Of a stretch of DNA of 63,439 nt, positions 1 through 9,003 are shown in pieces (the first letter of the stretch is position 1; every line of letters begins with the position of its first letter). The notes under the pieces are model-generated. The model was not told the DNA's origin. It did no database searches and saw only the letters and a program-made list of their open reading frames with translations. Source of the DNA: BJGO01 sp964640655 (GTDB lineage Bacteria > Bacteroidota > Bacteroidia > Chitinophagales > UBA10324); assembly GCA_964640655.1 (NCBI GenBank), contig CAZXFT010000017.1, forward strand, positions 1-63,439. Reading direction: 5' to 3'. A program made the position numbers and the translations under genes.

Positions 1-1869
1 TTATCAGCTAACAGTGATGACATTTGTAGTGGAGCTTCAATAAATTTAATTGCAGGTGGTGCATCAACTTATGTTTGGTCTCCTGCAACAGGACTGAGTG
101 CTACAACAGGTTCAAGTGTAACAGCTAATCCTGCTTCATCAACTACTTACACAATCACAGGTACAGATGCAAACGGATGTACCGGACTAACGACATCAAC
201 GGTTACTGTTAATCCATTACCAACCATCACTGCAAACAGCGGTGCTATCTGTAATGGAGCTTCAATGAATTTAACTGCAGGTGGTGCATCAACTTATGTT
301 TGGTCTCCTGCAACAGGACTGAGTGCTACAACAGGTTCAAGTGTAACAGCTAATCCTGCTTCATCAACTACTTACACAATCACAGGTACTGATGCAAACG
401 GATGTACCGGTCAAACGACATCCCAAATAACATCATTACCAAATACTGTAATTGCATTGAACATAGATAGTGCCTCAATTTGTGAAGGAGGTACAGCAAC
501 ACTAATCTGCACCGGGGCAAACCAATATTTCTGGTCACCTCAAAACGGATTAAATAACAACACAAATAATATCGTACTGGCAACAGTTATTTCCGATATC
601 ACTTATACTGTTATTGGTTTTAACAGTTATGGGTGCAGCGACACCGAAACTGTATCACTAAATGTTCTTAATAAACCAATTCTTATCACTAATGATACCA
701 TAATATGCCTTGGTGACTTAGCCGTACTTCAAGTATCCGGAGGAGATTCTTATACGTGGTTTCCGTCCAGTGGAATCTCTCAAACGAATGGATCAAGTCC
801 CACATTCAGCGGTATTAACTCTACAATATATACCGTTACAACGACTGCTGCTAATGGTTGTACGGCCGTTGGTTACGTACATGTTACTGTTCAATCCTTA
901 CCGGCGGCTGACGCGGGACCAGACAAACATGTTTGCATTCCCGATACTGTAGAGTTATACGGATATGGCGGAGTGACATACACATGGTTCCCTACTCTTT
1001 ATTTAAACAATAACTCCATACAAAATCCTTTGTCAACACCAATCGAAAATATTACTTACACCCTTATAGTTCAGGATGTATTTGGTTGTGAAGGCAAGGA
1101 CAGCGTAGTATTAACCATTCATAAACCATTTGATATTCAAGCGTCTGCCGATGCGGCAATTTGTGAAAATGGTACAATACAATTGAATGTTGAAGGTGGC
1201 TATAGTTATTCCTGGATTCCTTCAACCGGTTTAGATAATCCATTTTCACCTTATCCTTATTGCAGCGCTTCACAAACCACAACATATGTTGTAAGTTCTT
1301 ATGACGGTTATTGTTTTTATGCTTACGATACAGTTACAGTAACTGTAAACTCAATGCCAACAATAAGTGCAGGAGCGGACATTGAAGCCGTTGCAGGAGA
1401 ATCTATTCAACTTTCAGGTTACACTAATGCCTCAAACTATTATTGGACACCATTCAATCAACTTTCGTGTAGCCAGTGTCTTGATCCTTATATCTTACAT
1501 TTAAATGAATCAATGACATACTATTTCATCGCTATTGATTCCTCAGGATGTCGTGCAGAAGATTCAGTTAGAATCAGAATGATATGTACAGAAGATGCTC
1601 TATTCGTACCTAACACTTTCACTCCGAATGGTGATAAGAAGAATGATATATTCAGAGTAAGAGCCTATGGAATAAGCTATTTGAATATATTTCGGATATA
1701 TAACAGATGGGGAGAGATGGTTTTCGAAACAAATAATATCAATGATGGATGGGATGGAACCTGGAAGGGGGAGTTGTGTTTTCCGGCAGTGTATGTCTAT
1801 TATCTTGAAGGAGTTTGTTCTGATGGATCTAAACTCCTGAAGAAGGGAAATGTAACCCTCATCAGATAA
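1..1869 (+). CDS. Type-B-sorted repetitive surface protein, 3' part (5' end outside window)
   Basis: The frame is open from base 1, so the protein starts upstream of the window; about 622 residues are visible. Most of it is a series of roughly 75-residue Ig-like modules, each with an IC.G.. start, a Y.W.P..GL core and a GC near the end. The first two complete modules are almost identical at DNA level. The last 90 or so residues (VPNTFTPNGD, IYNRWGEMVFE, DGWDGTWKG, GVYVYYLEG-like, GNVTLIR end) are a gliding-motility-associated C-terminal domain, the type B sorting signal of type IX secretion. Known role of the family: export through SprA and retention at or release from the cell surface. The function of the missing N-terminus cannot be told. 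The same repeat family occurs in the metalloprotease at 49306-54255. It converges with the E1 gene, 23 bases apart. Confidence 0.92.
   Translation, partial: LSANSDDICSGASINLIAGGASTYVWSPATGLSATTGSSVTANPASSTTYTITGTDANGCTGLTTSTVTVNPLPTITANSGAICNGASMNLTAGGASTYVWSPATGLSATTGSSVTANPASSTTYTITGTDANGCTGQTTSQITSLPNTVIALNIDSASICEGGTATLICTGANQYFWSPQNGLNNNTNNIVLATVISDITYTVIGFNSYGCSDTETVSLNVLNKPILITNDTIICLGDLAVLQVSGGDSYTWFPSSGISQTNGSSPTFSGINSTIYTVTTTAANGCTAVGYVHVTVQSLPAADAGPDKHVCIPDTVELYGYGGVTYTWFPTLYLNNNSIQNPLSTPIENITYTLIVQDVFGCEGKDSVVLTIHKPFDIQASADAAICENGTIQLNVEGGYSYSWIPSTGLDNPFSPYPYCSASQTTTYVVSSYDGYCFYAYDTVTVTVNSMPTISAGADIEAVAGESIQLSGYTNASNYYWTPFNQLSCSQCLDPYILHLNESMTYYFIAIDSSGCRAEDSVRIRMICTEDALFVPNTFTPNGDKKNDIFRVRAYGISYLNIFRIYNRWGEMVFETNNINDGWDGTWKGELCFPAVYVYYLEGVCSDGSKLLKKGNVTLIR
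51..389 (+). repeat. 225-bp near-identical tandem repeat in the surface-protein gene
   Basis: Bases 51-164 are identical to bases 276-389 (114 of 114), a period of 225 bases or 75 codons. Homology extends on both sides with a few mismatches. The later modules of the gene have the same layout but are much diverged, so this pair looks like a recent duplication or a gene-conversion product. Confidence 0.95.
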
Positions 1870-1892
1870 TCAGAAAAGGAAACTAGTGTTCT

Positions 1893-3872
1893 CTAATAAT
1901 TTATTAATTGCATTAGCATATCATGTAATCTCGACTTTGACAGAAAATTATTTTCTAACGGAATGGCAAACGGCACCGGTGTGTCCAACGATGCACAACG
2001 CATTACAGGTGCATCCAAATATTCGAAACAATACTGAGATATCCAAGCACTGATTTCTCCACCTATACCACCAATCAATGTATCTTCATGAAGCACCAAC
2101 ACCTTACCGGTTTTCTTTACCGCAATTTGAATGGCATCGTAATCGAGCGGTAAAAGTGTTCGTAAATCAAGAATCTCAATACTATAATCAGGATTGATTT
2201 TCTGCCACTCTAAAGCCCAGTGCACTCCTGATCCATAAGTAATGATACAAGCATCTTCGCCTCGGTTAACTGTGTTGGCTTTTCCAATTTCAATTGTGTA
2301 GTATTCATCCGGAACCATTCCGTTCACTGCGCGATACAGAGCTTTATGTTCAAAGAACATAACAGGGTTAGGATCCTCAAAAGCACTTAACAACAATCCT
2401 TTGGCATCATAAGGTGATGAAGGATATAATACTTTAAGTCCCGGCGTATGAGTAAACCAAGCTTCATTGCTTTGAGAATGAAAAGGTCCCGCTCCAACTC
2501 CCGCACCTGTTGGCATACGCACTACGACATCTGCGTTTTGCCCCCAGCGATAATGACTCTTGGATAAGTTATTAATGATTTGATTAAAACCACAGGTAAC
2601 AAAATCGGCAAACTGCATTTCCACCATAGCTTTAAATCCTTTGATACTTAAACCCAAGGCTGCACCTATTATTGCACTTTCGCACAATGGTGTATTTCGC
2701 ACTCTTTCTTTTCCGAATTCTTGTACAAAACCATCCGTAATTTTAAATACGCCACCATACTCTGCTATATCCTGACCCATTAACACTAAGTTATTGTGAT
2801 GTCGCATAGCCAATCGCAAGCCATCGCTAATAGCATCTACCAATCGTTTTTCACTTTGTGCCCCTTCTGGTGACGAGGCAATAATTTCATATGGTTTATA
2901 AACATCATTTACTTCATTGCTTGTTACCGGTTCAATTTCCGGTTCTAGAAATACCTGTTCAACACTCTGTTCTATATATGCTTTGGTTGATGATCGTGAA
3001 TCAGATATGAACTCTTTTGAAATAACCCCTTGTTCCAGTAACCAGTTTTCATAATTCATTAGCGGGTCTTTCATTCCCCATTCTTCAAACAGTTCTTTGG
3101 GAACATATTTAGTGCCACTGGCCTCTTCATGGCCACGCATCCTGAAGGTCATGCACTCTACTAAAAATGGTTTTTGTTCACGAATACAAAATTCACGCAC
3201 CTTACGAATGGTTTCATAAACCTCCAATATATTATTGCCATCAATAATCACGGATTCCATTCCATAACCTTTGGCACGATCTGCTAATTGCTTACAATTG
3301 TATTGTTCACTTACCGGAGTAGAAAGACCATAAGCGTTATTTTCAATAATAAAAATTACAGGCAGATTCCATACACTGGCAACATTGAGGGCTTCATGAA
3401 AATCTCCCTCACTTGTGCCTCCGTCGCCGGTAAACGCAACTGAAACTTTATTTTCTTTCTTGAGTTGGTGTGCTAGTGCAGTACCATTTGCAATTGTTAG
3501 CTGTGGTCCAAGATGTGATATCATGCCCACGATGTGGTGTGGATTGCTGCCAAAGTGAAAAGAACGCTCACGACCTTTACTGAATCCACTTTTCTTTCCC
3601 TGCCATTGTGCAAACAATTGTCGAAGTTCCATTTTTCGAACCGTAAACACGCCTAGATTTCGGTGCAGGGGCATGATATATTCATCAGCATCGAGTGCCA
3701 TTGTCACACCAACAGAAATAGCTTCCTGGCCTATGCCAGAAAACCATTTGCTGATTCGTCCCTGACGAAGAAGATTCAACATTTTCTCCTCAATCATGCG
3801 CGGCAACAAGAGTTCGCGGTATAAATCTTTAAGTAATTGATTGTCGTGGTTATTACGATGATAGGAAATCAT
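1893..3872 (-). CDS. 2-oxoacid dehydrogenase E1, fused alpha and beta subunits
   Basis: This 659-residue TPP enzyme joins E1-alpha (about 10-310) and E1-beta (about 340-659) in one chain, a common arrangement in Bacteroidota. The TPP/magnesium motif is GDG at 149-151 with NN at 178-179. The beta half carries GQDIAEYGG near 367 and the LCESAIIG segment near 397. The family decarboxylates a 2-oxoacid and passes the acyl group to a lipoyl carrier; it is usually annotated as branched-chain 2-oxoacid or pyruvate dehydrogenase. No E2 or E3 gene lies nearby. It is the last gene of a coupled ACP-VOC-MBOAT-SGNH-E1 unit, its ATG lying 6 bases after the preceding stop, so a link to acyl-carrier loading is possible but is inference. 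The substrate cannot be read from the sequence. Confidence 0.93.
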   Translation of the reverse strand: MISYHRNNHDNQLLKDLYRELLLPRMIEEKMLNLLRQGRISKWFSGIGQEAISVGVTMALDADEYIMPLHRNLGVFTVRKMELRQLFAQWQGKKSGFSKGRERSFHFGSNPHHIVGMISHLGPQLTIANGTALAHQLKKENKVSVAFTGDGGTSEGDFHEALNVASVWNLPVIFIIENNAYGLSTPVSEQYNCKQLADRAKGYGMESVIIDGNNILEVYETIRKVREFCIREQKPFLVECMTFRMRGHEEASGTKYVPKELFEEWGMKDPLMNYENWLLEQGVISKEFISDSRSSTKAYIEQSVEQVFLEPEIEPVTSNEVNDVYKPYEIIASSPEGAQSEKRLVDAISDGLRLAMRHHNNLVLMGQDIAEYGGVFKITDGFVQEFGKERVRNTPLCESAIIGAALGLSIKGFKAMVEMQFADFVTCGFNQIINNLSKSHYRWGQNADVVVRMPTGAGVGAGPFHSQSNEAWFTHTPGLKVLYPSSPYDAKGLLLSAFEDPNPVMFFEHKALYRAVNGMVPDEYYTIEIGKANTVNRGEDACIITYGSGVHWALEWQKINPDYSIEILDLRTLLPLDYDAIQIAVKKTGKVLVLHEDTLIGGIGGEISAWISQYCFEYLDAPVMRCASLDTPVPFAIPLENNFLSKSRLHDMLMQLINY

Positions 3873-3878
3873 GATGTG

Positions 3879-4886
3879 CTATTGAACTGCGGGTGAAATA
3901 GTGTTTAGGAAATCTTTTAAATCGCGCGCCAAATATCGTGATAAGACATTGGCTCCACGGGAATTAAGATGATTATAATTAAAGAAACCACTTGTTTTAT
4001 TAAACATGCTGTATTGTATAAAAAAAGAATTATCTGATTTAATGTATAAGTCTTCATAATTAAAAAATGGAACAGACAATGAGTCGGCAATAGCTTTTAC
4101 CCTATTCATTATTTCGTGGTGATTAATAAAAATAGAATCAGCTTTCTGATGTTGAGTCGTAAATAATAAAACCGGCTCCACTTGTTGTGCTCGGCAGGTC
4201 TTCACCATTTCACACAGCAACTGAAAACCATTTTCACGGGTGGTAATCCGTTCGGACCTTCCATGTAAGTTGGTTTGATTTCGAGACCAAAGATGATCGA
4301 CAGGTTGAAAACCCTTATATTCATTAGTCTGCTGTTTTGGATACCATGCCGCAGATTGTTCAGGAAATAATGCCCATGCTTTTTCATAGTCTGTTGTAGC
4401 CATTAAACGCATAAACATCATTCGAGCACGCAACAGAGCAATACGATATTCCGCTTTATATGGTGCAAGGCATGAGTATATTAACGAATTATCTAAATAA
4501 GGGTAATAGTCGGTGATGTTAAACAAAGGACCGTCTGTAAAAAAAATATTATTGTCGGTATTTATCACTACTATTCGAGGTTTAGGATGATATTTTAAAT
4601 ACACATTCATTAGCATATTGCTTTCCACTATTCCCATACCATCTATTCCTAACACGTAAGAATCGAGCCCGGTAACAGAATCTATAATAGCTGGGTTTAC
4701 ATGTCTAATAACACGCGACGCTCCTACAAAAACAATATCATGATGTGTGCTGTCATGTAGAGCATATTCCAAGGCATCCATTTTTTTTGCACTATGTAGG
4801 TTTGAATTAATTAGCAGCCAATAAGCTGTTGCAGGCAAAACTGCAAGAAAAGACACAAGAGATATGATGGCGAATAATCTTTTCAT
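3879..4886 (-). CDS. SGNH/DltD-AlgJ-like membrane-anchored protein
   Basis: 335 residues. A hydrophobic N-terminal segment (about 4-25) should anchor or export it; the rest would be periplasmic. The block-I-like serine lies in FVGASR (Ser57). Near the C-terminus NYNHLNSRGA places His306 where SGNH proteins have their DxxH motif, but the acidic position is Asn303 here. Proteins of this kind (AlgJ/AlgX, DltD, DUF1574-like) act with an MBOAT protein to put acyl groups on extracellular polymers. The gene overlaps the MBOAT stop by one base (TGATG), so the two are translationally coupled. Assignment rests on the two motifs and the neighbour; overall similarity to a named family cannot be checked here. 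Confidence 0.72.
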   Translation of the reverse strand: MKRLFAIISLVSFLAVLPATAYWLLINSNLHSAKKMDALEYALHDSTHHDIVFVGASRVIRHVNPAIIDSVTGLDSYVLGIDGMGIVESNMLMNVYLKYHPKPRIVVINTDNNIFFTDGPLFNITDYYPYLDNSLIYSCLAPYKAEYRIALLRARMMFMRLMATTDYEKAWALFPEQSAAWYPKQQTNEYKGFQPVDHLWSRNQTNLHGRSERITTRENGFQLLCEMVKTCRAQQVEPVLLFTTQHQKADSIFINHHEIMNRVKAIADSLSVPFFNYEDLYIKSDNSFFIQYSMFNKTSGFFNYNHLNSRGANVLSRYLARDLKDFLNTISPAVQ

Positions 4887-6325
4887 CAGAATTGAAAATA
4901 GATAAATGATTTTTGATTAAACACTCCCAAACTTAATATCAGAAACAAGGTAGTAGAACAGAACAAAACGTTTTCTAGATCATGATTGTCAAGCTGCGAC
5001 AATAAAGCATCATACTTGTTTTCTATGTATAACATAAATACGAGCATGGTCAGAATAATAACCCAACTGATTACTCCAAAAGACAAAGTGCCGGAGTTTA
5101 CATAAGCCGCAATGGGTTGATGAACATTGGTGAAAATATTTTCAATAAACAAAAAGGCTTCTTGTAGTGAAGTAGCTCTAAAAAAAATCTGAACTATTGC
5201 TACAGCAATAAATGTAAACATCAGACTAAAACTATTGTACAACCATAGTGCAGTGTGTTTTTTTAATTGTTTTCTTTGATTCTTAGTATAAAGCTCAAAA
5301 CATAATATGCTGCCATATAAAAAACCATAAACCAGAAAATTCCAACCAGCACCATGCCATAATCCACTTGCAATAAATGTCAATAGCAATGCCGCTGCAA
5401 CTCCGTGCAGCCCTGCATTGCGCCAATAAACAGCTAAAGGTTGAAACACGTAGTCTTTAAACCATGTGGAGAGAGAAATGTGCCATCGGCGCCAGAATTC
5501 GGTAATATTTTTACTCAACAAGGGTCTTTCAAAATTGATCATCAAATGAATGCCTAGTACACGTGCAGAACCAATTGCAATGTCGGAATAGCCGCTGAAG
5601 TCGCCATATATCTGTATTACAAAAGATAGAGCCGCTAATACCAGATAAATGGTATTCATCTCACCATAATTCTGAAATACCGGATCGACAAACATAGCCA
5701 TGCGGTCAGCTATAACTGTTTTTTTAAAGTAACCCCAGAGCATGAGACGCAAGCCGGAAAGCACCAAGTTGGTGTCCAATGAAATATTCTTGTGGTACTG
5801 AAACAACATGTTTTGTGGTCGTTCTATTGGGCCGGCAACCAACTGCGGAAAGAACATCACATATAAGGCATAAACACCCAAGTGTCTCTCTGCCTTTTGA
5901 TGGCCTCTGTATATTTCAATTGTATAACTCAAGGCCTGAAATGTGTGAAATGATAAACCCAAAGGCAATAAAATATTTAATACGGGTATGCTGAAATGCA
6001 ACCCCATAGAAGCAAAAAGATGATTAAAATTTTCTGTGAAAAAATTAAAATACTTAAACACAGCCAGCACACCCATATTAGCCAGTACGCTAACAAAAAG
6101 TAAATACTCGCGACGCTTGCCTAACGACTGCTCAATCTGAATACCTATAATATAATCGACTATAATTGTGAAGTATAATATCAATACATACACAGGAACA
6201 AAAGCCATATAGAACAGCGAACTCATACCTAATAACCAGGCCCAACGAAAAGGGTGCGGCATGAGATAATATAGAACAACGACTATTGGAAAGAATACAA
6301 GAAATTGGAGCGAGTTAAATAACAT
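4886..6325 (-). CDS. MBOAT family O-acyltransferase (AlgI/DltB-like)
   Basis: 479 residues with many hydrophobic segments. Family signatures are PLGLSFHTFQ (121-130), QLVAGPIERP (161-170), FSGYSDIAIG (243-252), FWRRWHISLSTWF (277-289, conserved His282) and SGLWHGAGWNF (320-330, catalytic His324). Known members move an acyl group from a cytoplasmic donor (acyl-CoA or acyl-ACP) across the inner membrane to a periplasmic acceptor. It starts with ATG 2 bases after the VOC stop and overlaps the SGNH-like gene by one base. An ACP two genes upstream suggests an ACP-bound donor, as for DltB; this is inference. Confidence 0.95.
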   Translation of the reverse strand: MLFNSLQFLVFFPIVVVLYYLMPHPFRWAWLLGMSSLFYMAFVPVYVLILYFTIIVDYIIGIQIEQSLGKRREYLLFVSVLANMGVLAVFKYFNFFTENFNHLFASMGLHFSIPVLNILLPLGLSFHTFQALSYTIEIYRGHQKAERHLGVYALYVMFFPQLVAGPIERPQNMLFQYHKNISLDTNLVLSGLRLMLWGYFKKTVIADRMAMFVDPVFQNYGEMNTIYLVLAALSFVIQIYGDFSGYSDIAIGSARVLGIHLMINFERPLLSKNITEFWRRWHISLSTWFKDYVFQPLAVYWRNAGLHGVAAALLLTFIASGLWHGAGWNFLVYGFLYGSILCFELYTKNQRKQLKKHTALWLYNSFSLMFTFIAVAIVQIFFRATSLQEAFLFIENIFTNVHQPIAAYVNSGTLSFGVISWVIILTMLVFMLYIENKYDALLSQLDNHDLENVLFCSTTLFLILSLGVFNQKSFIYFQF

Positions 6326-6327
6326 AT

Positions 6328-6726
6328 TTACTCTTCAATAATTTCAAGCCAATGTGATTCCGGAGAAAGCACAAAGCGTACACGTTTATTTTGATAGGCT
6401 TCCGAAATAATTTCTTCAAACACCTTATAACCCGACTTTTCGAATGCCTGAATACTGCCCTCATAGTCTGATGTCTTATATCCTAAATGATAAAAGTTAA
6501 ATCCTCTTTTCCTGAAAGAAGAAATAGATGATATGGTGTCGGTTTCTTCAATAAATTCAAAAAAGAAGTCAGAAGCAGCTTGAAAAAAAAGAACAGTAAC
6601 TCCTTGCGACCTGACATAAAATTTTTTACTGCACTTAGCATGAGGATGAAAAACCAAATACTGCCGAACAGCATCATCAATATTTTCCACAATTATTCCA
6701 ATGTGGTGTAGTCGCAATGATTTCAA
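6328..6726 (-). CDS. VOC superfamily protein (methylmalonyl-CoA epimerase/glyoxalase-like)
   Basis: 132 residues, one complete VOC domain. Likely metal ligands are His8 (HHIG), Glu57 or Glu60 (FEFIEE), His80 (FYHLGY) and Glu128 (WLEIIEE), which match the four-ligand pattern of methylmalonyl-CoA epimerases and glyoxalases. It reads from a TTG codon that overlaps the ACP stop (TTGA, 4 bases), and no ATG lies near the N-terminus, so coupling to the ACP is strong. The reaction is unknown; an epimerase or isomerase acting on an acyl thioester would fit the neighbours. Confidence 0.85.
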   Translation of the reverse strand: MKSLRLHHIGIIVENIDDAVRQYLVFHPHAKCSKKFYVRSQGVTVLFFQAASDFFFEFIEETDTISSISSFRKRGFNFYHLGYKTSDYEGSIQAFEKSGYKVFEEIISEAYQNKRVRFVLSPESHWLEIIEE

Positions 6727-6965
6727 ACCCCTTTGGATTGAATGGCCTGAATTATATCGCCAACATTCTTGAACGATTGAATTTCAGCCGCGGTGAATTT
6801 TATTTTGAATCTTTTTTCTATTGCAACAATGATTTGAATATGAGAAATAGAATCCCACTCCTCAATATCTAAAGCTGTTGTTGCCAGAGTTAATGAAATA
6901 GAATCCTGATCTAACACATCCCGGAAAATGAGATTTAACTCTTGTAATAAGATCTCGCTGTTCAT
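6723..6965 (-). CDS. Acyl carrier protein
   Basis: 80 residues from ATG at 6965. The phosphopantetheine site is the first Ser of EEWDSISHIQ, followed by the typical helix IEKRFKIKF and a C-terminal NVGDIIQAIQ helix. The frame can be extended to a GTG at 6983 (86 residues), but a TAnnTTTG match covers that GTG, and the ATG start gives a normal ACP length. It sits alone, without fatty-acid synthase genes, at the head of a coupled set with VOC, MBOAT, SGNH-like and E1 genes. This suggests a dedicated carrier for a surface-modification or specialised acyl pathway rather than the housekeeping AcpP. Confidence 0.9.
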   Translation of the reverse strand: MNSEILLQELNLIFRDVLDQDSISLTLATTALDIEEWDSISHIQIIVAIEKRFKIKFTAAEIQSFKNVGDIIQAIQSKGV

Positions 6966-6982
6966 TAGCCAATCAAGTGACA

Positions 6983-6990
6983 CAAAAATA
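6983..6990 (-). promoter_or_regulatory. Candidate -7 element before the ACP module
   Basis: TATTTTTG on the minus strand matches the Bacteroidota TAnnTTTG consensus and lies 17 bases before the ACP ATG at 6965. No convincing -33 TTG is seen, so it is a weak candidate for an internal promoter. Confidence 0.3.
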
Positions 6991-7023
6991 AATAATGAAA
7001 CCTTAGCTGAAGCTATCTATTGG

Positions 7024-8940
7024 TTAAATCACCACTTGTATAGGTTGTAGTACCAATCTCTTTACCGCCTCCACAATGCTGTACACATCGAAGCCGCATT
7101 CACGTTGTAATTCTTTTTGAGTACCGTGTTCTATGAATCTGTCCGGTATACCAAGTCTGATTACTTCAGCTTTATAGTTATGGTCTGCCATAAATTCTAA
7201 TACCGCTGAACCGAAGCCCCCTCTTATGCAGCCATCTTCAACCGTGACAATCTTGTTAAACTTTTTTAAAATTTTATGAAGCAATTCTTCGTCAAGTGGT
7301 TTAACAAAACGCATATCGAAGTGTGCCGGCATGATATCGTCATTCACCAACTGTTTAAGCGCATCGCTTACAAAGTTTCCGGGATGACCAATAGAAAGCA
7401 CCGCAACCTGATTGCCATCGCGCACAAGACGACCTTTACCAATTTCAATTTCTGTAAATGGCTTTTTCCAATCAGGCATTACCCCTTCACCACGTGGATA
7501 GCGAATACTGATAGGGCCTTTGTTTTTTTCAAGCTGAGCACTGTACATAAGGTTACGCAACTCCTCTTCGTTCATAGGAGCACTCACAACAATATTTGGT
7601 AAGCAACGCATATAGGCTAAATCAAAAACGCCATGATGTGTAGCACCATCATCACCCACTAAGCCCCCGCGATCTAAGCAAAATACGACGTGCAGATTTT
7701 GTAACACCACATCGTGGATCACCTGATCATATGCACGTTGCATAAACGAGGAATAAATGTTACAGAAAGGAATCAATCCCTGTGTAGCAAGACCGGCAGA
7801 GAAAGTAACCGCATGTTGCTCTGCGATACCCACATCGAATGCACGATGTGGCATGGCTTTCATCATGATGTTCATTGAGGAACCTGAAGACATAGCCGGC
7901 GTAATACCTACGATTTTTTGATTCTTCTCAGCAAGTTCCACCAAAGTGTTTCCAAATACATCCTGATACTTGGGAGCAGTTGGAACTTCGGTTGTTTTCT
8001 TCATTATCTGTCCGGTTGTTTTGTCAAACAAACCCGGCGCATGCCATTTGGTCTGATCTTTTTCAGCAAGTTCATAACCCTTACCCTTCACGGTAATACA
8101 GTGGAGAATCTTTGGACCCTGAATGGTCTTCAGGTCTTCAAATATTTCTACCAGATGCAATACGTTATGTCCATCCACAGGGCCGAAATAGCGAAGATTT
8201 AATGCTTCAAAAATGTTGGAGCTTTTTGTAATGATTCCTTTTAAGCCTGCCTCAACTTTTGATAAACGGTGTTGTGCGCTTTTACCAAAGTAACGTCCCA
8301 TAAAATCCCACAATTCGTTACGGGTGCGATTATATGTTTGTGATGTTGTAATGTCGGTTAAGTATTCTTTCAGAGCTCCTACATTGGGGTCAATAGACAT
8401 ACAGTTATCGTTCAGTACAATCAGTATATTGGAATCACTCACTCCGGCATGATTCATAGCTTCAAATGCAAGACCGGCGGTCATTGCACCATCACCTATT
8501 ACAGCAATATGCTGACGATCAACTGTTAAATATTTATTGGCCACTGCCATTCCCAGCGCTGCAGAAATGGATGTAGAAGAATGTCCTACACCAAATGTGT
8601 CGTACTCACTTTCGCTGCGAACAGGAAAACCGCAGATACCCTTATATTTTCTATTAGTATGAAATGCAGCACGACGACCTGTTAAAATTTTATGGCCATA
8701 TGCCTGATGTCCAACATCCCAAACCAATTGATCTTCGGGGGTATTAAACACATAATGCATAGCCACGGTCATTTCAACCACGCCAAGGCTGGCGCCAAAA
8801 TGTCCGCCGTATACCGACACATTGTCAATGATAAACTGACGCAATTCCTGACATAGTTGGGGCAATTGCGAGCGGTCTAATTTGCGCAAATCAGAAGGGT
8901 AAACAATGCTGCCAAGCAAAGGTCCGGGCTTTATTTCCAT
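7024..8940 (-). CDS. dxs: 1-deoxy-D-xylulose-5-phosphate synthase
   Basis: 638 residues, normal length. This cytoplasmic TPP enzyme condenses pyruvate and glyceraldehyde 3-phosphate in the first step of the MEP isoprenoid pathway. Seen: GGHFGASLG with His47, WDVGHQAYGHK with His78, the TPP motif GDGAMTAG (149-156) ending at LNDN (176-179), IAEQHAVTFSAGLA and DRGGLVGDDGATHHG. It ends 58 bases before the ACP start and follows the GH57 gene by 63 bases on the same strand. Its own candidate -7 element lies at 8970-8977. Confidence 0.98.
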   Translation of the reverse strand: MEIKPGPLLGSIVYPSDLRKLDRSQLPQLCQELRQFIIDNVSVYGGHFGASLGVVEMTVAMHYVFNTPEDQLVWDVGHQAYGHKILTGRRAAFHTNRKYKGICGFPVRSESEYDTFGVGHSSTSISAALGMAVANKYLTVDRQHIAVIGDGAMTAGLAFEAMNHAGVSDSNILIVLNDNCMSIDPNVGALKEYLTDITTSQTYNRTRNELWDFMGRYFGKSAQHRLSKVEAGLKGIITKSSNIFEALNLRYFGPVDGHNVLHLVEIFEDLKTIQGPKILHCITVKGKGYELAEKDQTKWHAPGLFDKTTGQIMKKTTEVPTAPKYQDVFGNTLVELAEKNQKIVGITPAMSSGSSMNIMMKAMPHRAFDVGIAEQHAVTFSAGLATQGLIPFCNIYSSFMQRAYDQVIHDVVLQNLHVVFCLDRGGLVGDDGATHHGVFDLAYMRCLPNIVVSAPMNEEELRNLMYSAQLEKNKGPISIRYPRGEGVMPDWKKPFTEIEIGKGRLVRDGNQVAVLSIGHPGNFVSDALKQLVNDDIMPAHFDMRFVKPLDEELLHKILKKFNKIVTVEDGCIRGGFGSAVLEFMADHNYKAEVIRLGIPDRFIEHGTQKELQRECGFDVYSIVEAVKRLVLQPIQVVI

Positions 8941-8969
8941 GATATATTTAATTACTTCGGCTTCTGTAA

Positions 8970-8977
8970 CAAATGTA
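8970..8977 (-). promoter_or_regulatory. Candidate -7 promoter element for dxs
   Basis: TACATTTG on the minus strand is an exact TAnnTTTG match, 29 bases before the dxs ATG, in the 63-base gap after the GH57 gene. No clear -33 TTG is visible. Confidence 0.4.
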
Positions 8978-9003
8978 TGAAAGAATGGTTGATAAATGCT
9001 TTT

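Noticed and set aside
1893..6965. Canonical Dlt D-alanylation operon
   Set aside because: No DltA adenylating enzyme is present, the organism is diderm without teichoic acids, and the ACP is not recognisably DltC. Only the layout is similar.
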